From Rostrohypoxylon terebratum (Eukaryota > Ascomycota > Sordariomycetes > Xylariales > Hypoxylaceae): a stretch of DNA of 64,000 bases. The DNA lies in contig MU385857.1 in NCBI GenBank assembly GCA_022497145.1, positions 124,001 through 188,000 of the forward strand. Reading direction: 5' to 3'. The notes below the pieces were generated by a model that was not told the origin of the DNA, did not search any database, and saw nothing but the letters and a program-made list of their open reading frames with translations. How positions within the stretch are numbered: position 1 is the stretch's first letter; every line of letters starts with the position of its first letter. This document shows positions 23,553 to 36,051 of the stretch, in pieces. The translations under genes were made by a program, and so were the position numbers.

Positions 23553-25335
23553 ATGTACGCGGGAAACTATGGCTTTCCTAATGCTGTTCCTCCTGCCGGA
23601 TCACAATACAATGGTGGCGCCCCACACTCAGCTTCGCAGAACCCTCATTTGCAGCCCGGTCAAGGTCCTCCCAACCAGGCTTCGATGTACAATCCTCAGC
23701 AGTTTCCCATGGGCGCGCAACCCGGAGTTGGTTTCCCTGGTGCTCCAAACATGATGCCGGGTCCTAGCCCTGCAGGAATGATGCAAAATACCGGTATGCC
23801 GCACATGGCTGCCGCCAATGGCCCGAGTAAGCACCTTTCCTTCCCGTCGGTCTTCTTCTTTGTCTGGTCTGCCACATTACATACCTGTAATATTTCCCAT
23901 GCTATCGCCCCAAGCGGCTACTAGCATTCTCATACAGCACACATAGACTATCAACGGCGAAAGAGAACGGTCCTTCGTGTAGTCTCCATCCTGTGGCTTC
24001 AACGCTTGTCCAATACATATTGGCGCAAACATCGTCACCTATTTGTCCTACGGATTGTTATTTAATATACTAATAGAGCCACTCGCTACTTTAGTGCCTG
24101 GATATCAACCACCGTATACGAACTCACCATACGGCGCTGGCGTTCCCAGTTCTGTCGCGCCGCAAATGAATGTCCCTACTAATTATGCGATGGGAAGTGG
24201 CATGCCCATGGCTGGCTTCCCAATGCATCCTGGGATGACTCCGCAACAGCAACATCAGATGATGCAGCGTATGCAACCGCCGCAGCCGAACCCAAACGCC
24301 CCGGGCATGCCAACTTCTACTCCTACACCTCACCGATTTCCAAGTCAACCTCCCCAGGGCACGCCGACCCCTAATAGCGCGTCAAATACACCGCAGCAAC
24401 AGCAGCAGCAACATCAACAGCAACACCAACATCAACACCACCAGCAACAAAATCCGCAACAGCAGCAGCATCCGTTGTCAACGCCGCAGCATGCTCACGT
24501 TATACCACAGAGCAAAACTCCAAATAACGCGCAACAGCAACCTCAGAACCAGCCGCCTCCCAGCAATATTCCAACACCTCAAACTCCAACTTTTCCCGCG
24601 TCGGCTCAGCATAACGGCCCTAATAATGCGTCATCTGGGTCGACACCCTTGAGTCCAGGTCCAGATTCCAGGGACAAGGAAAGAGTCGGCGTGATTCTGG
24701 AAATCAACAACGAGTTGCTCCTAGAGGCTATGCAGATAAACTATACGCGAGATACGCTCAAAAAGGAGAGGACATCCTCCAATGGTGCCGAACATAATGC
24801 CAATGAAACGGATAAGCCGACAGATGACGAAGAGACACTATCCCAAGACTACCTCCAGTAAGTTTGTCCGTGAATTACCAAACAACCGTTGCTTACCCAT
24901 TCTCGTAGCTGTATGCGTAGACTCCAGTCAAACTTGTCATATCTGGCAGCGCTGGCCGATAAGAAAGGCAATGTTCCGGCTGCGCCGTCTCCTACTTACC
25001 TGAAGGCACCACCGCTCAACACGGGTATTAAATTGAAGATGATGGTAGGCCCAGATGGATTGGAGAGTCAAGAAGCCCCGGACCGGAATGAGACGGCCAG
25101 ATATATCCAAGAATTATACAAAAAACTTCAGGGCCTCTATCCAGGCATCGACCCCAACAAGGAACCCGTATTCCCAGTCCCTCCCCAACGGCAAGGTACA
25201 CAACCGGCGAATATGATGAAGCCAGGGCCGCAAACGCCTGGCCAGCCGAGCCCCGTGCCCGGGAGGCAAATGACCCCTAAAATGATGACTTCGGCGCCAC
25301 CATCTTCGATAGGAAATATAGCGACGGGGCCGTAG
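23553..25335 (+). CDS. SSXT/SS18-like SWI/SNF-associated protein, Gln-rich
   Basis: Fungal relative of SS18 (SSXT domain), a SWI/SNF chromatin-remodelling subunit and co-activator. Three exons, 23553-23826, 24095-24857 and 24909-25335, give 487 residues; both joins are in phase. The N-terminal half is low complexity (Gly/Pro/Met/Asn) with a long Gln/His tract near residues 190-220. The SSXT core follows: INNELLLEAMQINYTRDTL, an acidic linker, then after the second intron CMRRLQSNLSYLAALADKK. The tail is Pro-rich. In SS18 the core binds the remodelling ATPase and the Q-rich part activates transcription, but here the Q-rich part lies N-terminal. The 268-nt first intron is long for this window. 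Confidence 0.87.
24391..24472 (+). repeat. CAG/CAA/CAC trinucleotide tract
   Basis: Interrupted CAG, CAA and CAC/CAT codons encode a Gln/His run in the SSXT protein. Mixed codons make it more stable than a pure CAG tract. Confidence 0.8.
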
Positions 25336-27683
25336 ACCGATCTCATATGACTTCTATGCTTTGGATCTAAGGCTCTAAAGGAGTTCGAATATATGCTATC
25401 TTTGGTGGAAGTATAATACATTTTCGGGTTCCTGGTTCGATTGGCTGACTTCTTATTATGAGAGGAGTACTTTGTATAGAAAATACCCCGTCGAGCTCAA
25501 GGATATCTGGTCGTGACATTGCAGTCTCGAGGAGAAAACTTGGCGTTGGCGTTCAAAGCTAGGATGGTTAATTGGTTTCATTAGATTACGTATATACCAC
25601 CGTAAGGACGTTGTATGGTCTGTGAGTTAGTACCTAAAAGTACGGAAAAGTTCAACTCCAATATACATGTCTCATGTCACAAAAACCGGAGTTTCTCTTT
25701 CATAACCGTTGTACATTATATTATTGAGTAGTATCTTTTGGTCAAGCTACGGGAATCATGGAATCATGAGGCTAGAATGAGCATGAGAGAAAATGAGCTA
25801 GACCATCTCGACGATGGTGGGATTCTATATTATAGCGATTTCTGTGGTTGTCATCTTGACCATCGTGTGATGTTCGTTAGATCTGCTATATCATCGGCCT
25901 GTTACCTACCCACTACCTACTATTCACTACCCCTCATCCTTTGAATTCAATGAAGTGCCGACGTGTTGGCGGTGAGTCTTTGTTAGGTATAGCTACAAAA
26001 TGATGCTGGTTTAGATAGATGCAAGTTAATAGATGGTTGGGGATTATAGGCGTGGTGTTCGTCTGAATTGTCTACTGTGCATCTGTAAAAAAAAAAAAAT
26101 TGATTGTATCGCTTATGGCATCTGCAACCTTGCTGGAAAGGCAGGCGGAAGATAATTCGATCCTCTCGATTCGCTCGATTCCAAGACTAGTGGGGAAATT
26201 TTATGCGCTAGATGCCGTGAAACTATGCGAGGAAGCGGCTCTTTCCTAATTCAATCTCGCAGGCAAGCGTAAGACAGGGACTATCCTCAATAAGTTTATG
26301 TACAATACCTACATAGGTATAATAGGTACATATTTCACACCGCTACGGTGTACCATCCGATGTCTAAGACATCCGTTGCCTTACGAATGACAGCTAGCGA
26401 CCGTGCGATCTTGCCGCAGGCATGTAGGTACATAATATGTAGATGGTGGATGTTAATTGCCTCTCCTCAGGGCGGACTATGACGGCTGTGAGGGCCAGAT
26501 TGGAATGTCAAGTAGTTTTTATATATATGAAAATCTGGAGAAGTACGTCGACCATCAATTATGTTTTATTTGAATCTCCCTAGGTAAAACCAAGGATAGC
26601 GCTTGTACGCAGTATTCGGGGCCAAATAAAATGCTATATTGGTAAGGTTAGGTAACCGCTAATGCAGGGACGGGGCCTTAAACTGGCCATTCATCGACCC
26701 AATTGGAGAGGCGCGTTGGATACCTAAGGTCCTAAGGTTGGATTCTGGAATAGTACGTGTAACTCAAGTTACTCATCTCATTTAAACCCGCGATTATGGG
26801 ACTGACCCATGCAGGTGTCAACCTTACGTGATAAGTGATAGGGGAGTTCGTCCGGTCCAGCACCTGGCAAGACCTCTCCCCTCTTACCCATTCCTTGCGA
26901 ATGCCCTCCTTTAATATTCGTAGAAGGCTAATGACTTCCAAGTTCCGATCGTTTTTGTATCCACAAGAATTGTTTCTCGTCCGTTCATTATCCCTACCTA
27001 GTACCTTTCCAATAATCGAGAAAGAATTCGTAGTCGTTCTTTTTTAGCTAGATCAAGTGGTTATTATTCGATTTGAGTTATTCACTCCTTAATGTCACAC
27101 CAATTGTTTCCTTGATGCAGCATCCACTACTTAGCCGACGTGCCCTTACCTATATACTAGCAGCTAGCATTGTTAGCATTGTTAGCATTGCATAATCCAT
27201 ACCCTTGGAGCCCTGGAGTTTTTCCCTTCTAGACCCAACCCATTCTTAAGCGTTAAGCATCGACTTACGACCCCTCGACGAAACAAAATAGGGAAACATA
27301 CAAGCCGATTGTCTCGCGAATCCCTGAAAGAATCCACTTCTGTCCGGCTCCCCTGTTACTCGAGTACCTTGGCAGGCGACGTCCTAAGGACTGCGTAGAC
27401 CGTGGGTTGTATGGACGAATCCGTCTTGGCCTCTGCCTTCGTGTCGAGTAAATAGGTACTGCTAATGCTAGTACTACAACATTACACACAGTCATCAAAT
27501 TTCGAAGCCGTTAAGCTTATTTTTTTTTCGACTCTTCCGTTGTCGATGCACCGTTCACCCGACGTCACTCACGACTAATTGAGGTTAGGCGGGTAAGGCT
27601 TAAGGCTTGAAGCTTTAGAAGAGATCGGACATTCCAGCCTTTACCGACCACCTTGGTCTTTGGTTAAGGACCTGCGCCGCGTG
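25336..27683. other. 2.3-kb intergenic region
   Basis: Between the SSXT gene and the TBC RabGAP, both on the plus strand. It holds TACCTA words (25905-25935, 26310-26330), an A12 run near 26087 and a TTAGCATTG triplet repeat at 27168-27190. The open frames here have no family signal. Confidence 0.55.
27168..27190. repeat. TTAGCATTG triple repeat
   Basis: Nearly three perfect copies of a 9-bp unit about 500 bp upstream of the TBC gene. Confidence 0.7.
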
Positions 27684-30600
27684 ATGGAGCGGGACCCCGA
27701 GATTCAGAAGAAAGATGAAGGCTCCCCGGCTAATACGCACACATCGGCCACATCGGCCACATTGGATGCAGTGGGGGATGAATCGAACGCAATGAAATCA
27801 CCTGTCGAGAAAGAGGACCGAAGAATTCCGGAGCACGATTCGATGGTGACGGTGCGACTTTCGGAACCGCCTTCCTTATCGGTGAACACGGACTTGCCGC
27901 CGAACGCATTGCCTTTTAGAAAGAGCATATGGGGACATGAATGTACGCCTACGAGTGCAACTACGCCAAGTGTGACACCTCCGATAGAAGAGGAAGTGAC
28001 GGTGGAGGGAAACATTGTCGAAACTGAAATCGAATTAAAAACGCCGGCCGATCCTCCCAAAAACTTACTACAAGAACTACAAAGTAAAACTTCGACAAGT
28101 CAGGAAGAAGAGGAGTTGAAGAAACAGAAACAGAAACAGAAGCCGACACCGACACCCGACGACGTCGATCCAATGGACGAGTCAGATACGGAAGAGGTCG
28201 ACTGGGACCAATTACAAAAGACAGAAGACGAACAAGTTAAAGATCAGGACGATAATGTAGGCTCCACGCTCTCTATTTTTACCCTCTAATCAGGCAAAGC
28301 TGTTCATAATCCCCATAATACTACTAGGTAGGAATGGCAGTTGAATGTCAAATGTCAGGTTGTCAAGTCGTCAGTCGTCAGCTAAGCCAGCTAGTCAGCA
28401 CTTTGTTGGCTGGACTAAAATTGACTCAGGCCAGATCTACGAGGATGATGCTGACGGAATATCTTTCCCACAATTTAGTCTACCGCCTTACTACTGGCAC
28501 GACTCGAACAAGAGAACAATAAAATAGCCACAAATCCCAAGAGCGTCAAGGTTAAGGTAGTCGAACAAACACCAATTCGCAGGCCGAGACCGCCATCAAT
28601 GGCACAGATGCGAGATATGGTCAACGGACCTACGCCCATGGCCCTACGATATTCTGTTCTTCCTCCCCCGCCTATGACCGATCTCGAATTCTACATGGCA
28701 CTCGTCAAGGATTACCAGCAAACGGCTGCTCGACTTCCTACCTTACTGTCCAAGAAGATTCGGAAGGGAGTGCCACCACCACTGCGAGGTGTTGTTTGGC
28801 AGAGCATGGCCGGAGCTCGCGACAGCTTTCTTCTGGAACAATTCGATAGACTCTGCGGCGAATCGAGTCCTTATGAGGGAATCATCGGCAAAGATCTCGG
28901 TCGAAGTTTTCCAGGCGTGGATATGTTCCGGGACCCGGACGGCGACGGACAGCGAATGCTCGGAAGGGTGCTGAAATGCTTCAGTCTCTACGATCAGAAG
29001 ATTGGATATTGTCAAGGACTTGCGTTCCTGGTCGGTCCTCTACTAATGCATATGCCGGATAGTCAAGCTTTCTGTGTTTTAGTGCGGTAAGTAATTTTGA
29101 TTACTACTACTATGTATGGTCATATGACACATGTCACATCCATGATCTTGCAGGGTACAGCCGGCTAACTAATAATAATATGCTCGATAACAGGTTGATG
29201 GAGTATTATGATCTACGATCCTGCTTTTTGCCCGACCTGTCAGGTTTGCACGTTCGCATCTATCAATTCCGTGAGTTGCTTCGGCTGAATCTGCCCACTT
29301 TATCGAACCATCTCGACGAACTACAGGTCGACCCGGCCTATGTTTCGCAATGGTTCCTCTCATTCTTTGCCGTGACATGCCCCCTGCCAATGCTGTTTCG
29401 CATCTACGATGTCATTTTTGCCGAAGGTGCGTCGGAGACTATTATGCGGGTGGCCCTGTCGCTCATGCGCAAAAATGAGAGCCGCATCTTATCCTGCACT
29501 GAAATCGAAGATGTAATGCAACTCCTTTTATCTCGCGGCCTCTGGGATTGTTATCATTACAACGCAGATGAATTTGTCGATGATTTCGTTAGCCTATCTA
29601 GTGTCGTATCGAGAGAGAAATTAGCCCAACTTGAGCAGGGGTATCGCGAGGAAAAGATCGCCAGTGCCAATGCCGCGCGAACGGCCGATGTCACCACAGC
29701 TGCCTCCCGATTTTTGGGCCGTCTCTGGACTACGAGCTCTTCCTCCCCGAGATCAGGAACTCTCTCTCCGGGACTCACCGCACCGCTGAGACCATTAAGC
29801 ATGCTGCGACGAAGTGCTTCAAAGCAGAGCCTGGCGTCCACGTTAAATTCCATGGAAGCCAGCTCCGCTAGCGTCCTCAGCACCGTATCCACCGACGCAA
29901 CTACGCTATCGCGCGATTCCTCCAGCGCTGACGATGCATCCTTGCGTGAGTCAACGCCAATTGCGACGAAACAGCAATCGAGTCGCGCCGCCGCCGATAA
30001 GAACCTCCATACTCAGATCGAGGATCTCCTCACCGCCCTCAGTGAATTACAGCGAAATCATGCATTGTTAGCGACGCAGCTCCAGCAAGAGAGGGAGGAA
30101 AGAGACGAAGACAGAAAGGCGGTCAAGTCATTGCTGGATGGATTGAAGAAGAAGGCTGGGCATGAGCAGACCAGCACAACAGAGGATGAGAACACCGATG
30201 TCAAGACAGAAGACAATGCGGGAGAAGGAAAGACGTCATCGGATGATGATCGACTTTCCGTGTTGATGGAGGCGGTCGAGGGTCGTTTCTGCATGGATGA
30301 GGAGCAGAAACGCAGGTCATCTTCGTTGCTGACTAAAGCACAATTGCGCGACGAATTGGCGAGGACAAAGGACCATCTTAGAATTGAGATGTCTAAGACA
30401 CAAGGCTTTAATCGTCGCATCGAAGAACTCGGTCAAGAGGCCAACACATTGCGAGAGCAAATTCGCGAGAGCCATCTTCATGTCAGGAATCTCCATCAAG
30501 ACAAACAACGCCTTGAGAGGCAAGTCCACAGCATGCGTGTGCGAGCCTCGGCCGAAGCGCCTGGATCGACGGCAGAACCCGGAGGCTGGTTCTCGTCGGG

Positions 30601-31051
30601 GGCTAATCTTAGTGCTGACAGCGGCACTGTTAACGGCGGCAGGACTAATAACGGCCTTCGGGAATTTAAGCTCGGACGTAGCAAGTCGACACCCAACACA
30701 TCTGCCTTCACATCTCGTTCTGGGTCGTTGGCTAGGACGCAAACAGAGCCGGTCAGCTCTGCCGAGCACGATAACCTCGTCCTGGAATTGGTGCAGGCTA
30801 AAACAGCCGAGGCGGTGGCTCGCCAAGAGGCTGACGAATACAAGCAGAAGCTCGAGAGTTTACGGAAGGCTTACGGGCTTACTGCCGTCGAGACATCTAA
30901 CACGACATCGACTTCTACGATGGGGATGATTGGGCGGTTTGCAACATCGATATCTGAAGCAAGCGGTGGTGCTAAGAGTACCACCCCTGTGAGTGCGCCG
31001 ACGTCATCTCCTTCGACGAATGCTGGTGGTTTCTGGGGTTGGCGACGATAG
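27684..31051 (+). CDS. TBC-domain Rab GTPase-activating protein, Gyp5-like
   Basis: Accelerates GTP hydrolysis on Rab proteins; the layout (N-terminal acidic region, TBC domain, long C-terminal coiled coil) fits the Gyp5/EVI5 group acting in exocytic traffic. Three exons, 27684-28256, 28479-29086 and 29194-31051, give 1,012 residues. The track opens on TTG, so I use the first ATG (MERDPEIQKK). The TBC domain runs from about residue 285 to 500: LRGVVWQSMAGA, the arginine-finger segment IGKDLGRSFP and the glutamine-finger segment IGYCQGLAFLVGPLL are all present. After it come a Ser-rich linker, charged coiled coils (DLLTALSELQRNHALLATQL) and a tail ending GGFWGWRR. The 222-nt first intron may hide a small exon, so the junction near residue 191 is less sure. 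Confidence 0.87.
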
Positions 31052-33349
31052 CAGTCGGTTACCGCTCAATAGCTTGGATGGGCATTAGTATAATAACACA
31101 GAGTTGCGAATCGAAGCAACGCGGGGCCGGATATATTCATTTGTTGGAATGATAATTCTCGTGGAGGGGGGGCTGGAATTCGAGCATTTCTACGGCGACT
31201 TGTGGTGGCTCGCCATTGTTAGAACATTGTCACGACGGACTTTGATCTGTTACACTGCGCATAAAAGCTTCATCTTACATTATCATAATCACTTATCCTG
31301 GCCCCGTATATTTCGGCAAGGGTCATTGGCTGGACGCTTCTTTTCGCATTCGATATTCTTACCTAGCTAAACGGGGTAGACATGAGAGTAGAATACCTAG
31401 AAAAAAAAGGCGCGGACAGAGCGCAGAGAGGAGTGGCAGCTTTGGAAAGGTACACAAGGCGCGAGCTGATTTTGCTTCATGGCTCATAGCAAAGAAATGT
31501 TATTATGATATCCCAAATACAACATCTGCTTCCGATTCTTCCAGTCGTTTCCGAGCTGCTTGCATGAGTTTTATATTATGTACATATGCATCCTGTGTCT
31601 CATACATTACTCGGGCACTATTGGCACTATTATGTAGGTTGTGTAGCAATTCTCCAGTTATGTCCGCTGTGCAGACAGAGATTAAGCTGGACCTTAAGGC
31701 TTATGTAGGTACCTACCAAATAGTTCATGCAGTATACATATTACCTACTAGGTAGGTACGCATAATAATAGTACATAGCTGATGTATTTGAGGATTAGGT
31801 AAGGTCCAATAGGCGAATAGTTGTAGATGCCTAGGTACCTTTATGTAGTATGTACCACCACGGTGATGACGAAGATTGGGTGAAAGGTAGCGTCATTTGG
31901 ACTCCGTCACATCTGAGGTGGACAATCGCTAGCAGCTTTTTTGTAGAATGCCTAGAATTTTTTTTTCGAGATGGAGGTGTCGTGTGCTCATGGCGGATAA
32001 TCACATGCCATGGACGACTAAATGTTCGCTAAGTGACGACATGGGACCGGTTCGTGATTTAGTTTCTTAGAAGAAGGATGTTTCGGATTCGGGTTAGAAA
32101 TAAGTCGCACAAGATACGACAGACTTTGACAGCTGCAGCAACAATGAAGGACAAAGATATACATGATCGAAGGGGCGTAATATTGTCTAATATGTCTTAA
32201 TATATATAATATGAATTTTTCGACGTCCCAAGTGATATTGAAGGTGGGATTGTGGCTTGATAGGAAGATAACATGTGACAGCTGATCGGGTTGGGATTGA
32301 GGACTTCGAACTGGTGATTTCCTTAGATTGCGACTTTGACTTTGGGACGCTATGATCCATTATCTCTGATTTGGAAACGTTTCGAACTTGGAAGTGTGCA
32401 GGTACGTCGGTACATCGAGAGATAGGGTCCCACGTTTACAGCAGTACACTAGAAGGGTCGATAGGAGGGTCGTTAGGGTTGTTTAGGGTCCTAAAAGGTG
32501 CTGGAGGCAGTGGCTGTTACTGAGCTGTCTCGCTGTTACTGTAGCAGCCCTGGAGGCTGGAGCACAGCTGCACCTGCCGAGTCAGTCAGGCAGGTGCATC
32601 ATGCTGGCCCCGGCGTAGCGTCATAACACCATAGCACACCTATCTAGCACCCATAGCACTAGCCATTTTTGACGGTAGGTACTGTGTACTGCGGTGGTTT
32701 TTAAAAGCTGAAAAGGTAAAAAAGCTTGATGGAATGAATCACTTGTCACTGCTACTTGTCACACTTGACACTCCTTTTTTTTTATTGCCCGCTAATCTGC
32801 TAACCTAAAACCTGCCACTACCAAAAAAAAAACCTACTAGGTAGGTCCTACTAAACCTTTTTCCCTCTACCAATTGACCTGAAATTCTTCCCTCCCGCAC
32901 TTTAGCACTGAACACACAACCTGACCTCTTACAACCTTGGAACGCAAACAAGCGACAGAAAATCCGACGAATTCTTTTTTTTCTGTTGCATCTCAAGCCT
33001 CTCTCTCTCTCTTCCTACCATTCTAATCAAAGCCCTATGGTACCTAGTATCCAATATCTTACAAGTAAGTTCGTTGTCGTCGTGGTTATCTATGTAGCCT
33101 CTAGCCTCTAGCTTCTAGCCTCCCGCTTCCCGCTTCCCACACTTCCCACTTCCCACTTCCCACTTTCTCGCCTTCCCTGCTCTTGACAAAGCAAAAGACG
33201 AATAAAACGAATGAGACGAATATTGGAGCTCACCCACAATTTTCCAGAAGGGATACTATAAGCACCCGACACTCCGAACAGAACACCTAACACGCTCGAT
33301 CTTCCTCGCTACCAATCCTATCTGCAACAACAACAAAAAATCATTCGCA
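31052..33349. other. 2.3-kb intergenic region upstream of the reticulon gene
   Basis: No gene supported. Notable parts are a TAGGTA-rich patch (31705-31850), AGGGTCG/GTTAGGG repeats (32450-32495), a CTGTTACT/GCAGG-rich block with local dyads (32510-32600), homopolymer A and T runs near 32780 and 32825, a CT-dinucleotide run at about 33000, and CCCGCTTCCCACTTCC repeats (33118-33165). The last two form a pyrimidine-rich core promoter and leader. Confidence 0.55.
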
Positions 33350-34749
33350 ATGGCCGACTCAGCAACTGATCCAGCTGCCAATGGTAGCTCTTTCAAAGGC
33401 AGTAAGGTATGTTTATTCGATCTAAGACAACCCTATCACCACGCTTTTGCAGAAGAAATATAAAAACAAGAACAAAAAAAAACATGTAGCTAACCTTGAC
33501 TAGTGTTTATAGACCACCAATATGGCTATACCATCCTCTCTACTCACCCTCTTCACCGTCACCACCCGTCACCATCGTGACAACTAACATATTCCAAATT
33601 AGATGCCCAAGCCGCCTTTAATCAACTTTCATCTGGTTTGTTTACTATTCTCAATCTCGAGCCAGATCATTGCCTCGGAATATATCATATATCATAGCTA
33701 ACCACCATATCACCATAGGCCCCGTTGCCCAGAACGTCAGAGATCAGGGTGCGAAGACAACTGCCGAATTCTCCAAACTAGCCAACTCCCGGCAAACACC
33801 TTCGCAACCTGCTGCCACTGGTCAGCCTTTGACTCACTACCATTCCTTCTTCTCCGAGCTGTTATCGTGGAACAATCCCCGTAAGTCTAGATTGATCCCC
33901 CACTATATGGAAATTAGGAATTCCATACTGATAAGCTATTTTAGGAGCATCCGCCATCGCCTACGCTTCCGTTGTCTCCTTGATCTTCGTGGCTAGATAC
34001 CTTGACGTCATCCGATACACCTTGAAGCTCACATACCTCGCTCTCGGCGTCACTGTCCTTGCCGAAGCTGCCGGAAAGGCCACCATTGGCACCGGTCTCG
34101 CTACTCAGCTACGACCTCGCAAGTACTACACTATCCCCAGAGAAACACTCGACTCTTTAATTGGCGATGTCCACGAGCTCCTTAACTTCTTTGTTATCGA
34201 GTCTCAACGAGTCTTCTTCGCCGAGAATGTCTCCGTATCTGCTGTTGTGAGTAGCCTCGTATCCCCGGCGACGAGCGGATCACCTTGTGTCCAAAGATCT
34301 TACTAACAATGGCGTCATAGGCTGCCCTTGGTGCATTCTTGTCATACTACCTCGTCAAGATCGTCCCTTACTGGGGTCTTGCTTTGATCGCTACCACCAT
34401 CCTGTTCTTCGCTCCTCTCATCTACACCACCAACCAGGAGCTCATCGATCACTACCTTAAGCAGGCTTCTGATGTAGTTGGGAGTCAGACAGAGCAGCTG
34501 CGCCAGATCGCCAGCAAGCACACGTCTCAGGCGACTGAACTTACTAAGCAGTACATGGGCGACTACACTGCCAAGGCTCAGCAGATGCTGCGCGGTCGAT
34601 CTGCCTCCCCCGAAGTTGCGCCAAAGCCCGCCCAGTCGAACCTCAAGGATTCCGACTTCCCCAAGGCTCCCAAGGAGGCCATCAAGCATCAGCAGGAGGA
34701 GGAATCTTCTGAGGAGGAGTCCGAGGACGAGCCTTTGATCTCGGCATAG
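33350..34749 (+). CDS. RTN1: Reticulon-like ER membrane-shaping protein
   Basis: Curves the endoplasmic reticulum membrane into tubules through hydrophobic hairpins. Five exons, 33350-33401, 33603-33635, 33719-33880, 33945-34246 and 34321-34749, give 325 residues. The reticulon homology domain begins at HYHSFFSELLSWNNPR. Its first hydrophobic stretch is AIAYASVVSLIFVARYLDVI and the second is LGAFLSYYLVKIVPYWGLAL through LFFAPLIYTTNQELID. The tail has Ser/Thr/Gln helices and ends in an acidic EESSEEESEDEPLISA segment. Exon 1 has two overlapping donors (GTAAGG, then GTATGT five bases later); only the first keeps the frame. The 33-nt second exon is inferred from phase and from NAQAAFNQLSSGPVAQNVRD continuity. 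Confidence 0.92.
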
Positions 34750-36051
34750 ACGATCGCAAGGCGACATGTCCGATAACAACTCCCTCCTCAGTACATGTAT
34801 ACCCACACCATTTTGCGAGACCCGACTGGTATGGCGCGGCAAGATATCACGACTCATGGCATAGAAAGACACGAGACATTGCGAAACTTCGAGGTTTCCT
34901 TGACGGGGACCACATTTCTTTTCACCTCTATGACTTTCTTTGACATGAGAATGAAGCCACTAGGCGGAGTTGGAACTCGGTTCTGGTATGGGAGTAACGG
35001 TTTCACCACCTAGGTAACGGAAACGTTTTCGACTTTTTTTATGGCGACGAACAAGAACAACAGATACACTTGTAGTTAGTAATCACGCGAACTCAAGGTA
35101 GCAACGGCGGTGGTTAGCAAATTCTGCATCGACTCCAGGGAGGAAATTTATTAAATTGTCTTTCTGACGGGCGTTGGAATTGAAATATTTGTGACGGGGC
35201 TTTCTTTTTATTAAGGAAAGAAGTCCACCGATAAGAGATGACGAGATGGCAAGGGGGCAACTTTAGGGGAGTCCGCGGGTTTATTAGTGAAATGAGAATG
35301 GCTTTTGCAGTAGCAGTAGCAATGATTGTCTTTTTTTTTAATTGAAGAATGAAGAAAGGGATCGTGCGTGATATGAGGATGAAGAATGAGTAGTGATTAG
35401 TAAGATAGTAATTTTTTGATGGTTTTCCCTTCTAATGGTGCTGTATTCGTTGGCGTCGCGTGTGTTGTGATTTTCGTGTATCGGAATCTCATTGCTTCGG
35501 GATAGATTCTGCTATCTAAAGTCATGATGATGTTGAGAACTTGATATTTACCTAGGTCCTAGGTTTTTCTCGCGTTGTCTTGACAGGCTCTGAATGAAGA
35601 TACCCCTAACACTGGTGGCTGATGATTCAAGATACGGACGAAAGTCGGCAGCTATGTGTCATGTTACGTGGGATTCTACGAGTCGCATAAACTTATCAAT
35701 CTAACAATATCACAATAACGAAAACGCGACCAGAATATTTGTCACCAAGAGTGTCATTTTCCTATTTAGCGTACATATACAGATGAAGTATTAAGAGAGG
35801 CGAAGCAAAGCATAGCATCGATTAGCAAGTTAACCCGAGCAAACACAAACGCCTCGTCATCGATGATTAACTCGACGATCTTGCCACCCAATCCCCTTCT
35901 CGTCCCAACAGAGCAAGCATAAAAGGTAGCGACTGCGCTGCCTTCGTTCCTCATGAACGTCAAAGCAAAAGCATCTAACTCGTTACTTGAGAAAAGAATA
36001 CAAGATCTTTCTCGGCAACACCACTCAGCTGAATGATGTGAGCACCAAAGA
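34750..36051. other. Convergent intergenic region
   Basis: 1.3 kb between the stops of the reticulon gene and TOP2. It has T- and A-rich runs near 35030 and 35330 and no supported gene. Confidence 0.6.

Noticed and set aside
27660..27683. TTG-initiated extension of the TBC protein; likewise 20335 (TatD-like), 45077 (APSES), 51323 (F-box) and 41370 (TOP2, GTG)
   Set aside because: Nuclear fungal genes normally start at ATG; the first in-frame ATG gives a family-consistent N-terminus in each case.
29557..30929. Several 110-180 residue frames overlapping the TBC gene
   Set aside because: They lie in other frames of a well-supported coding exon and show Ser/Leu-rich shadow composition.
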